Shown here: positions 42,582 through 51,801 of the stretch, piece by piece
Layout of the letters: the number at the start of each line of letters is the position of its first letter
How positions within the stretch are numbered: position 1 is the stretch's first letter
Source of the DNA: Pseudogymnoascus destructans
Taxonomy: Eukaryota; Ascomycota; Leotiomycetes; Thelebolales; Thelebolaceae
NCBI RefSeq assembly: GCF_001641265.1
Contig: NW_020167534.1
Span: forward strand, 868,001 to 932,000
Direction of reading: 5' to 3'
DNA length: 64,000 nt
Notes under the pieces: model-generated
What the model was told of the DNA's origin: nothing
What the model saw: only the letters and a program-made list of their open reading frames with translations
The model's database searches: none
Made by a program: the position numbers and the translations under genes

Positions 42582-44506
42582 GACTCGTCCGAGGAAGGAT
42601 AGTATTCATCCGCTTCCAATGGTGGTCCTTGGGGAGATCGTTTCCCTCGCTCTTCTGCTTTGTCTAGCAGATGTGGGTATTTCTTGTATACCTGTTCGCT
42701 TTTGATAGGCAAGTCTCCTTCAGACTGGCTTCGCCTGAGGGCGTGAACTTGCTCTGCGTCTCTGAAGTGTATCCTGGGCGAGGATCGGGGAAACAACTGA
42801 TTCTGGTGTTTCTTTTTCCAGTGGAGCTTGCAGTCATCTTCGCTGCAATACTCCCAGTAGACATACGCGTGCCAGGGATGATCAGTCTCTGTTGCGTCTG
42901 TCGTTGATAGTTCCTGCTGTCCTCTCACCCATGCACTATCTTCCCTCGGAGGCGTGGAGAACGTGTCTAGTTGCTCCATGGCTCTCCTTTCGATGCGTGG
43001 AGTGGGTCTCGCATTTTCCCGTCGGAGCATATCTCTGGCTTTCTCGTCGTACTTCTTCAGGGCTCTCCTGCGGTCCTGGTAGTAAAGTTCGACGCTTTTC
43101 ATATACTTCAGTTTAGCCATATGCTCGACATCCTTCTCCAGTTCTTCCGCTTCTTGGGCTTCCAACTTAGCTACGTCTTGGGACGTGCCAAGCAGCCTGC
43201 GGGTATTCGTTAGTTGGTCGTAGTATCTCCAGAGGTCATCCTTGCAGTCGTCCACCTTGCACTTTAACGGAAGTTCCTGTAACAGGTTCCCGTAGAGGTC
43301 TTTAAGCATGGGGATTTTCCTCTGGCCATTGGGCTTGTCTCGTTCGGCCCTAATCTTTGCGTGGGCGTGTTTTGCCATGCGTCTTACTACGTTCTTGCAC
43401 CGTGGACTCATTGGTTCCGTAGGTGCGAGTTCATCGAAGGTCTCTTGTTCCGAGACGGTGAACGATTCCGCCTCCGACCCTTCATCTGAGCTCTCGTCTT
43501 CTGGGGTGCTTTCGCCGTTTATTCCCCAGTCCTGTTTGCTCACAAACGTTGCGTTCAACTGTCCTGTCCAGGTGGCATTGAGTTGTTTGCCAACTTTGCG
43601 TCCGCCGTTCCCTTTCTTTGGCTGTCTGCAGTCTCGGGCCATGTGGCCTGGCTTGTCGCAGTTAAAACAGAGTCGTTCCTTGAATTGTCTGTCTTTCTTA
43701 GGGTCACGGGGTCGTCCAGGTTTGAACGTGGCATCGAGTTCCATTGGGTCCGACCAACGGTTGTCTCGCGGGTGTTGATCCCGTCGTCTGCCCTCGTTTC
43801 CCCGGTAGGGGTAACTTTTCTTTGGCTTGTCATAGGTCCGACGTTCCTTCTGGAATTCGTATAGTCGATTGTCGATTCGGACCGTATGTTCAATTAGCGC
43901 TACCATGTCCGTTGGTTGTTGTTCCAAACGGGCAAGTTCCATACGTATATGGCTCTTCAGCCCACGTCGGTAGTGGCTGATGAGTGCGCTGGCGTCCCAT
44001 CCTGTCTGATTGCCGTATCTCTGGAATTCTGTGGAGTATGTGAGGGCGCTGCCAGTCTGCTTAAGTGCAAACAGATGGTCTTCTGCGGTCTTAATCTCAT
44101 CGATGTCTCCGAACATGCGTCGTATTTCCTTACAGAATCCTTTCCAGCTGCCAAACATAGTCTGCGTAGTTGTCATGCTTCCATTGGTACTTTCATATTT
44201 GAAATAGTCCTTGAGGAATGGTTCGATCCATCGCAGGGCTTCCCCCCTAAGGTAGGACGCAGTCCACAGGGCATAGCTCTCCTGGGTGGGAAACTTCTCA
44301 TCATTGAAGTGCTGGTACAGTTCGACCTGTAACAAAAACACCTCAAGTTCCTTTCGGTTGCCGGAGTAAGTGTCGGGCAACTTGACGCGTAGAGTTTCCT
44401 TGAGTTCGTTGACGGTGGGTGCATCGGGCATCTCTTCATTCTCAGGCTTAGACCTAGACGAAGTTGGCGTGGTGGGGGTTTTCCCCTTCGAACTGACGAC
44501 AGACAT
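42572..44506 (-). CDS. gag: Gag of gypsy copy 2
   Basis: 644 residues. The N-terminal 250 are capsid-like (LPDTYSGNRKELEVFLLQVELY, FLKDYFKYES, LKSHIRMELARLEQQ). One CCHC zinc knuckle CFNCDKPGHMARDC is at 280-293. A long charged C-terminal part with a coiled-coil stretch (KLEAQEAEELEKDVEHMAKLK) follows. Gag packages the RNA into cytoplasmic particles. The ATG lies 46 bp from the 5' LTR, leaving a very short leader, as in elements that do not use a long tRNA-primed leader. Copy 1 lacks the last 52 residues. Confidence 0.93.
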   Translation of the reverse strand: MSVVSSKGKTPTTPTSSRSKPENEEMPDAPTVNELKETLRVKLPDTYSGNRKELEVFLLQVELYQHFNDEKFPTQESYALWTASYLRGEALRWIEPFLKDYFKYESTNGSMTTTQTMFGSWKGFCKEIRRMFGDIDEIKTAEDHLFALKQTGSALTYSTEFQRYGNQTGWDASALISHYRRGLKSHIRMELARLEQQPTDMVALIEHTVRIDNRLYEFQKERRTYDKPKKSYPYRGNEGRRRDQHPRDNRWSDPMELDATFKPGRPRDPKKDRQFKERLCFNCDKPGHMARDCRQPKKGNGGRKVGKQLNATWTGQLNATFVSKQDWGINGESTPEDESSDEGSEAESFTVSEQETFDELAPTEPMSPRCKNVVRRMAKHAHAKIRAERDKPNGQRKIPMLKDLYGNLLQELPLKCKVDDCKDDLWRYYDQLTNTRRLLGTSQDVAKLEAQEAEELEKDVEHMAKLKYMKSVELYYQDRRRALKKYDEKARDMLRRENARPTPRIERRAMEQLDTFSTPPREDSAWVRGQQELSTTDATETDHPWHAYVYWEYCSEDDCKLHWKKKHQNQLFPRSSPRIHFRDAEQVHALRRSQSEGDLPIKSEQVYKKYPHLLDKAEERGKRSPQGPPLEADEYYPSSDESKN

Positions 44507-44542
44507 GTTGCTTTGTGTATGAGCCGGTACCTCGTAGAAGTG

Positions 44543-44552
44543 GTGCTCAAAG
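44543..44552 (-). promoter_or_regulatory. Candidate self-priming site next to the 5' LTR
   Basis: The coding strand just inside the 5' LTR reads ctttgagcaccac, without the TGG that starts a tRNA-complementary primer site. Its ttgagcac is complementary to gtgctcaa inside the LTR (44688-44695), which lies about 37 nt downstream of the tatataag box (44725-44732), that is, near the expected RNA 5' end. This is the arrangement used for self-priming by Tf1. Only 8 bases pair, and the transcription start is not known. Confidence 0.5.
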
Positions 44553-45027
44553 TGTAACGCTGACTTCTAAACGATAGAAGACACAGAGGTTCTCTTGCGT
44601 AAAGGTTTACTTATCAGAGGAGGCAGGGGATCAGACACAAAGGCTTCAAGTAACACGTTACTAGTATATAACAAATACTGTATTGAGTTGAGCACGAAGC
44701 TCCTATCTAAGGAAATACTATCTACTTATATAGTGGCGTCGTGCCTAGTGGACTCTTGGGAACTCACTCGAGTCCTCGGAGTCCTGGACTCTTAGGACTC
44801 TTCTCATCATCCTGCGAGTCCATCACGTGCCTAGTGGACTCTTGGGAACTCACTCGAGTCCTCGGAGTCCTGGACTCTTAGGACTCTTCTCATCATCCTG
44901 CGAGTCCGTCACGTGATACTTTCGGAACTACTATTCCCCGCTGCCCCTCCAGGTACCAGGGCCGGTCTCATGCGACCTCCCTCCTTCCTGTCCTGTAGTT
45001 GGCCAGCCTTCTTGTTCCGTCGTAACA
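44553..45027 (-). repeat. 5' LTR of gypsy copy 2
   Basis: 475 bp, appears identical to the 3' LTR of this copy. Coding-strand TATA box tatataag at 44725-44732, with CACGTG-containing sequence and the 86-bp repeats upstream in the U3 part. Confidence 0.96.
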
Positions 45028-48000
45028 ATAAGAGCAACAGGACACCCTTTCTCATGTCTGCTGAGAACGAGATGGACCCGGGAGAGCTTCCGGCCTATCT
45101 GCCAGAGCTGACACAGGTGGAGGAGATGACGATCGCCCGGTCTCATGTGCAGATGATGGTCTGTCGCTACCGTGGCCACCAGTACCACTACTCGGGACAC
45201 TGTGTAAGTTTCATGCAGAACACTGTGAAGACTGTTGATATGCTGCCTAACCTGCCTTCCGAATTAGATATCGTTGTCCTACAGCCCTCGGATCAGGTCG
45301 TGCGGTCTGATCTAAGGTATCAGCGCCAGTTCCGGACGGATTTCCGACTCCGCAAGGGGCGTATCATCACCTGGCTGCGGTTTCTGAAGGCGCACCACCC
45401 GGACTACCGATACATCACCATCTCCCCCGACTGGATCAGCGCCCTGCCTGTTGATGGCGATATATCCTCCTCCTTCCCAGCCGTCGTCGACGATGCGGGC
45501 GCGGATGAGCCCCCCGTGCCAGGACAACCCGTCTCGCCCGACCTCCCCCCTCCGAACTCTCAGTCCATGGTCCCGAATCTCGATGTCGCGACGACGGAGG
45601 TGGATCGCATCCTCCAGGAGATCGCCGGCTGCGACCCTGAACCTCTCGGCCTCCCCGCCCCCTCGATCCGACAGACGCCCATCGATGAGGCGTCCGGCCG
45701 AGACAGGATCTTTGCCATGGCCTTCCCCACTCTCTATCCGACGGGCCGGGCTGACTTCAATGCCTCCCGGCTACGGACGGTGCGTCTCGACGACTACGCG
45801 CGACACCTACTCTGTTTCCACGACGGGAGGTTCGGCCGCCATCCCCGCTGGCGCTTCTTCGTCTTCAACCTCCTCATGCGTCGGAGGGCGAACAGCTCGG
45901 CCCGTTTCTATGTCTCCAAGGCGTCTGGTCTAAAGGACCTCGCTCATGACGAGCTCGCGGAGGCCCTGCTGGCGGACGACGCCGCGTCAGGGTTCTGATT
46001 TGACCGGTACGCGCCCGTTCTAGAGGAACAAGAGCAGTAGCTTACAGGCGCAAGCCCGCTTTCTCTCGCCTGGGATGTCGCCGGTTTTCCTCACCTTCAG
46101 CGCAGCCGACATGCAATGGCACGACTTACACCGACACTTCCCTGGCTTCTCCGACGTGGCTCTTGCGGATGATCCGACCCGCCGTCGCTTCGTCTGGGAC
46201 GGCGTCCAGACCCACCCCCATCTCATCGCGTCCTACTTGGTGATTCGATTCCAGGCCTTTACAGATCACGTCTTGCGCCCCTTCCTCGGGTTCACCGACT
46301 ACTGGTACCGCTTTGAGTGGCAGGCCCGTGGTTCTGGCCACCTCCACTGCCTCTTCTGGATCCCGACCGCCCCTCCCCTCGACCAGGATGCAGACGAGTC
46401 GCGGGCGGCATTCGCCCGGTATTGGGGCGTCAGGATCACGGCCTGGAATCCGGACCCGTTGCGCTTGCCTAATGCCCGCAATCCTGCCTCACTCGCCCCG
46501 GCCGACCTCGCCAACACCGCCGATCAGTTCGCCGCTCTTCTCAACCGCCTCCAGATGCACTCGGCCTGTTGAGCGCCATACTGCTTGCGGGCGACGAGAG
46601 ATCAGGCCCCGACTTGCCGCTTCTTCTTCCCACGCCCCCTCTTTCCGCACCCCGCGGTGACGAGGGATATCAACCAGAAGGGGTGGCTGTTCTCCCCAGC
46701 CCGGAACCAGGCGTCCCTCAACCAGTGCGCGCCCATCATCGCCATGGGATGGATGGCCAACACTGACATCCAACCCCCGACCACCTTGCGTGCTGTGCTT
46801 TCGTACATTGGAAAGTACGTCTCCAAGCCTGAGAAGGCGTCAGCCTCTTACGTGGAATTGCAGGCGCAGGTCCTTCCTTACATCAACGACCGAGCACCTC
46901 TCTTGTCGTTCGTATCGAGGATGCTGAACAAGCTGATCAGGGAGCGCGATTGGTCTGCGCAGGAGGTGTCCCATATCCTGCTCCAGCTCCCAGTCCAGAA
47001 GTCCTCGCGGATGCTAGTGAGCCTCGATTGTCGCCCGGAAGACGTCCAGCGGGACCTCATTGTCCTCGAGTCTGGTGAGATGACGGCTCAGCGTTCTGCT
47101 CTACGGAGATATCGCGATCGACTTGCAGATACGAGAAATGGAAACCCGGCGCTTCCGCCCCTGTCGCTCTTCGACTGTTTGAGATTCTGGGATTGGATGA
47201 CGTGGCGGGTTCGCCCTCGGGCCAGTCCACGGGTTATAAACTATTTCCCACGGTACTTGGATGACCCGAGTTTGCAGACCTATTCTGACTACTGCCGGGT
47301 CAAGCTCATGCTCCATCACCCGTTCGTCGACTGGACAGACCTGTTGTCCGTCGATGGCCACGTCTACCAGTCGTACGTCGACGCATTTCGCGCCTGTCTC
47401 CAGTTGCATGCCCATCCGCAGGACTTCTATACGGACCCAGCAGCCCAATCTGACGATTCGGATGACGATAGCGATGACGATCCCCAAGAGCAGCCTGATG
47501 AGCACCCACTAGCCGACTTCGAGGCCTTTGCTCGCCGGAGGCCTCATGAGGATTTCACATGTATGGACTTCCTCAACAGCCTAGGCACCCGCGACATGGA
47601 CCGTGCCTACGATTGGTCCCCACACGTCGGCCGATATGATATATCTCCTGATATTTGGGCCCAGCTGAAGGCCGAAAACCCTACTGCGCAGCTAGTCACG
47701 ATGGACTCGTCACCGCTTCCCTTGAATCGGGAGCAGAGGAAGCTGTACGATGCGGTTGTTTCGCAATACGCGCAGGAGTTAGCTTTGCACAATCCCTCCC
47801 AGCTTCTCTTAAATGTCGATGGGGTTGCAGGGTCCGGCAAGACCTTCACACTCTTGAAGATATGCGCCTGCATTCAAGAGCTGGCGGCCGAGGCTGGGAA
47901 GCAGACTCCTGTCTTCCGCGCTGCTCCCACAGGTATCGCTGCCTTCAACATTCTGGGGAAGACATTGCATAGTCTTTTACGCCTCCCAGTGAAGGCAAAG

Positions 48001-49137
48001 AAGTTGGATCTATCTATCGCAACGCTACAATCCTTACAATCTCTCTTTCGGGATTGTAGATTTCTCATCATTGATGAGAAGTCAATGATCGATGTGAGAA
48101 CTCTCTCCCTCATCGACGACCGATTAAGAGCAATTCTTCCTACCAGTTCACACCAGCCATTTGGGGGTGTGAACGTCTTGCTATGTGGAGATTTCTTCCA
48201 GCTTCCGCCTGTAGGAGGGAAACCTCTCTACTCCTTGAAACACTCGCATGTCGATGCGATCAAGGGCCACCAGTTGTATCGCGCATTTCGCCAGACAATT
48301 CGATTAATTCAGGTCATGCGCCAGCAGGGGGACGACGACATCTCGGTCAGGTTCCGCCTTGCTTTAGGTGGGCTTCGGGTATCCCAGTTGTCAAGGGAGA
48401 GCTGGGAACTCTTATGCACGCGTGTTGCAAACCAGCTCGCCCCTGATGAGGTTGCAGCCTTTGGCCCTGCTCTACGCCTCTACTATACAACTGAGGAGGT
48501 GAGGGAGACAAACTCGACCAAGTTGGCTGCCGCAAACAGGCCTGTGAAGAAGATTATGGCCTGCCACAAGGGCCGGAATGCTGCAAAGGCTACTGACGAT
48601 GAGGCAGATAACCTATGCGCAGATATCCAGGTATGTATTGGAGCTAGGGTGATGCTTACAACTAATCTATGGACTGAAATGGGGCTTGTGAATGGTTCAA
48701 TGGGTTCGATTTTTGATATTACATGGGATCAAGGGCTAGATCCTTCTACTCTACCCTCAATATTACTCATTAAGTTTGATGAGTACTCTGGGCCACAATT
48801 TCCACATTGTGGCCTAGGAGTTATACCTGTTTTTCCTACTACTCGCCAGTTTGAGTTTAAGGGTGTTATGTGTTCGCGTACCCAGTTTCCTTTGCGCTTG
48901 GCATATGCAATTACAGTTCATAAAAGTCAAGGTTTGACTCTTTCCAAGGCTGTTTTAAATTTAAATCAAAGAGAGCATTGTCTAGGCCTTTCTTATGTGG
49001 CTGTATCACGGGTGAAGACCTTAGATGGGGTGTTGTTTGAGGTTCCCTTCCATTTTGAGCGCTTTACAAGTACAAATTCAATTATATCTCAAGAGCGAGA
49101 TTTAGATTACACTTTTAGAAATGCACAATTGTTATAG
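45028..49137 (+). pseudogene. Helitron replicase-helicase, main piece right of the gypsy insertion
   Basis: Counting ATAAG once, the reading RDK-SNRTPFLMSAENEMDPGELPAY restores the frame across the retrotransposon. A DUF6570-like part runs to TGA 45996-45998, with a second stop at about 46036. After a frame change, the HUH Rep domain reads SPVFLTFSAADMQWHDLH... FEWQARGSGHLHCLFW (HLH metal ligands). A further frame change near 46560-46600 leads to the Rep tyrosine region (YIGKYVSKPEKAS) and an 850-codon frame with Pif1 helicase motifs GVAGSGKTFT, IIDEKSMID, GDFFQLPPVGG and AITVHKSQGLTLSK. The helicase is open to its end. Helitrons move by rolling-circle replication; this copy has at least two stops and two shifts besides the insertion. 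Confidence 0.88.
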
Positions 49138-49148
49138 CTAAAGCTTTA

Positions 49149-49750
49149 CCCCCGTGAATATCCTATCCGCGGCCCCTAGTTTTAAAAGATGGGGTGGGGG
49201 TTACTTGTGGAATTCACGTGTTCTGACTTTTGGAGTGACGGTGCTAATTGTGGAGATGGAATTGTTCCAGGGCCCGGATAAATCCTCTGCGTTAATGTTA
49301 GTTAGTAAGCATATATATGCGTATGCGTGCGTGTGTGTGTGTGTGTATTCATTCCCAAGAGAGAACAGAAAAGCAACAGTAGTCGAATCCCTAGCTATTT
49401 CCAGGCCGGGAAGCTTTTGCGACAAGTGCCCACTTCAACTTTTAGGTCTATGCAATCTTCTATAGGCGCGTTCTTGCAGAGTGTGGTGATTACTGGCAAG
49501 TCCTCTGCAGCGACTGGTATAGCTGGTGTTGGGGTAGCTGATGCTAGGGCAGAGACAGTGCTGATGAGCGCTGCGAGGGTGGAGCAGTGTTGTCAATAGT
49601 AATTCTTGGCAATATATTGCGAAGAAAAGGCATATTGTATTGTCACCATATGGCGAGTGCCTATATTATATTGTCACCATATGGCTTGGTAGTATATTGT
49701 ACTATGATCATAACGCTTGGCAATATATGCAACGTAAACAGTGTGAACCA
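49149..49750. other. Intergenic sequence with (GT)n and ATATTG-rich repeats
   Basis: (gt)n at about 49328-49348. From 49600 to 49735 words such as ttggcaatatat, tcaccatatgg (three times) and tatattgt recur, similar in type to 56500-56670, and may be the end of a non-autonomous DNA transposon. No gene supported. Confidence 0.4.
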
Positions 49751-49909
49751 TAATCGTTGGTTCTCAAACCACCGCCTGGAGGCGGTTGGCGAAAGCGAAC
49801 TGGGACGCGAAAGCGATTGTGGGACACTTCGGGAGCGGACTCGCGACGCGACACGACCGACCATGAACACGACTGACAACGTAACAATGCTGTAAATATA
49901 TATAAGTTA

Positions 49910-51786
49910 ACGTACATGTATAGCGAAAGCGCCAAACAAGCGAAAGCGCCAAACAAGCGAAAGCGCCAAAATGATGCGGTGACCAAACCCCCCAACTAAA
50001 TGTTAAATTCCTCAACAACAAAACATGCCCCATAAAAACGATGAAAGCCAATTAGTGCTAGCTATCCAGGCTATGCAAAGCGACCCAAAGTTACGCCTTC
50101 GAGTTGCTGCTAGGATCTATTCTGTGGACCACCGCAAGCTAGGTCGTCGTCTAGAAGGTGTACCTTCACGACGCGATATCCAAGCCAACTCACGGAAATT
50201 AACTAACCTAGAGGAGTCCGTCCTTGTTCAGTATATACTCGACCTAGCTGCCAAAGGGTTTCCTCCTCGGCTGTCTGTTGTTGAAGATATGGCAAGTCGA
50301 CTACTTGCAACACGCGACGCGTCACGCGTTGGGTCGCGTTGGGCTTCAAACTTTGTTAAGCGGCGTGTAGAGCTCCAGACACGCTTTCAGCGCAAATACG
50401 ACTACCAGAGGGCTAAGTGCGAAGATCCAGAAGTTATTAATGGCTGGTTTGAGCTTGTGCGTAACACAATTGCGAAATATGGTATCGATGAAGCAGATAT
50501 CTACAACTTTGATGAGACTGGGTTTATGATGGGCGTTATCTCAACTGCTATGGTTGTAACAAGCTCAGACGGGCGGGCAAAAGCAAAGAAGGTACAGCCT
50601 GGTAATCGGGAATGGGTTACAGTAATCCAAGGCGTTAGTTCTCAAGGTTGGGCAGTACCACCATTTATCATTGTTGCAGGCAAAAACCACCTTACATCTT
50701 GGTATGAGAATAGTGGATTTTCAAGCGATTGGGTGATTTCTGTTACTGAAAATGGCTGGACTACAAACGAGAGAGGCATGGATTGGATTCAGCACTTTGA
50801 GAAGCATACAAAGGCCCGGAGTGTTGGTGGTTATCGCTTGTTAGTCCTTGATGGTCATGAGAGCCACCACTCAGATGAGTTTGAGGAGTACTGCAAGGAA
50901 CACAACATTATTACGCTTTGTATGCCTGCTCACTCTTCTCATCTACTCCAGCCACTTGATGTTGGCTGTTTCGGCCCGTTAAAGCAGGCCTATGGTCGGC
51001 AAATTGAAGATATGATGCAGGCTCATATTTCTCATATTACAAAGGATGACTTCTTTCCTGCCTTCCACGCTGCATTTAACACTACAATGACGGAAAGTAA
51101 CATTCGAGGCGGGTTCCCAGGGGCAGGGCTTCTTCCATTTGACCCTGAGAGAGTGATATCTACACTTGATCTTAAGTTAAGGACACCAACGCCTCCAAGC
51201 TCCCGCCCAGGTACTGCTCAACCTTGGGTTTCTCAGACACCAAACAACCCAATTGAAGCTATGTCACAGTCTACATTTATTAAAACTCGGATTTCACGCC
51301 ATCAAAATAGCTCTCCAACCTCAATCTATGCAGCTGTTGACCAGTTTACAAAGGGTGCATCGCAAATAATGCATCAATTAGCACTGCTAAAGGGAGAGAA
51401 CCAAAACCTACGACAGGCAAATGAAGTACTAAGCAAGCGCCGGAGAGCTAGGAAAACACGACTACAGCAAGGAGGATCACTTAGTCAACAAGGGGCGCAA
51501 GAGCTACAGGATGAGAGGGATGTTGTGCAGCAGGTAGAGCAGGAAATAAGGGCAAGCCGTGGTCGGAAGCCAAGGGAAGAAACCCGTGCCCGTCGCTGTG
51601 GCAAGTGTGGTGAGACTGGGCACAATGCGCGCACGTGTCAGATTGTAATAGACACCTCTGAGGAAGAGGACTCCGAGTAGTTTCAATTGATTTCTAATGT
51701 TGTGGTAGATTTATCGCAATGTTTGTCGTGAGGGTAGATAATTTTGGCGCTTTCGCTTGTTTGGCGCTTTCGCTATACATGTACGT
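49910..51786 (+). mobile_element. Inner pogo-type element, intact, nested in the outer one
   Basis: 1877 bp with inverted ends acgtacatgtatagcgaaag... of 46 bp. The inner part of the repeat is a direct repeat of aagcgaaagcgccaaac, three units on the left and two on the right. TA is duplicated at 49908-49909 and 51787-51788. It carries an open transposase gene, so it may be autonomous. Confidence 0.93.
50025..51680 (+). CDS. pogo/Fot1-type DDE transposase with C-terminal CCHC zinc knuckle
   Basis: 551 residues without interruption. N-terminal helix-turn-helix region, a CENP-B-like DNA-binding part (about 55-125), and the catalytic core with Asp163 (YNFDETGFMMG), Asp276 (LVLDGHESHH) and Asp312 (QPLDVGCF). 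A coiled-coil stretch (LALLKGENQNLRQANEVLSKRRR) and a basic segment follow, then CGKCGETGHNARTC, a retroviral-type CCHC knuckle, near the end. Closely related to the broken gene at 14.1-15.7 kb. The knuckle may add nucleic-acid binding, an inference. Start chosen as the first ATG, 115 bp inside the element. Confidence 0.94.
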   Translation: MPHKNDESQLVLAIQAMQSDPKLRLRVAARIYSVDHRKLGRRLEGVPSRRDIQANSRKLTNLEESVLVQYILDLAAKGFPPRLSVVEDMASRLLATRDASRVGSRWASNFVKRRVELQTRFQRKYDYQRAKCEDPEVINGWFELVRNTIAKYGIDEADIYNFDETGFMMGVISTAMVVTSSDGRAKAKKVQPGNREWVTVIQGVSSQGWAVPPFIIVAGKNHLTSWYENSGFSSDWVISVTENGWTTNERGMDWIQHFEKHTKARSVGGYRLLVLDGHESHHSDEFEEYCKEHNIITLCMPAHSSHLLQPLDVGCFGPLKQAYGRQIEDMMQAHISHITKDDFFPAFHAAFNTTMTESNIRGGFPGAGLLPFDPERVISTLDLKLRTPTPPSSRPGTAQPWVSQTPNNPIEAMSQSTFIKTRISRHQNSSPTSIYAAVDQFTKGASQIMHQLALLKGENQNLRQANEVLSKRRRARKTRLQQGGSLSQQGAQELQDERDVVQQVEQEIRASRGRKPREETRARRCGKCGETGHNARTCQIVIDTSEEEDSE

Positions 51787-51801
51787 TATAGAATTAAATA
51801 A

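Larger units (their letters stand above)
38032..45027 (-). mobile_element. Ty3/gypsy chromovirus copy 2, intact-looking
   Basis: 6996 bp with two 475-bp LTRs that look identical throughout and a perfect ATAAG duplication (38027-38031 and 45028-45032). gag and pol are both open over full length, with the frameshift signal between them, a polypurine tract at the 3' LTR and an antisense accessory gene. Identical LTRs mean a recent insertion. Presence of a chromodomain after the integrase and the self-priming-like leader place it near the Tf1/sushi group of chromoviruses. It is the best candidate here for a currently mobile element, except that one conserved integrase Gly (FIRG in copy 1) reads Val. 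Confidence 0.96.
37386..49148 (+). mobile_element. Helitron, split by gypsy copy 2 and otherwise decayed
   Basis: Encodes an N-terminal cysteine motif, a DUF6570-like region, a HUH replication initiator and a Pif1-type helicase in one direction. A 6996-bp retrotransposon with ATAAG target duplication sits in the coding sequence; without it the element is about 4.8 kb. The given borders are provisional: both ends carry a 10-bp palindrome taaagcttta, followed by gc on the left (37386-37397) and preceded by gc on the right (49137-49148), forming a 12-bp inverted pair. True Helitron ends (5' TC, 3' CTRR with hairpin) were not established. Confidence 0.8.

Noticed and set aside
44543..44552. Reading tggtgctcaaag on the plus strand as a tRNA primer-binding site
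   Set aside because: That TGG is on the strand opposite to the element's RNA, so it would match rather than pair with a tRNA 3' end.
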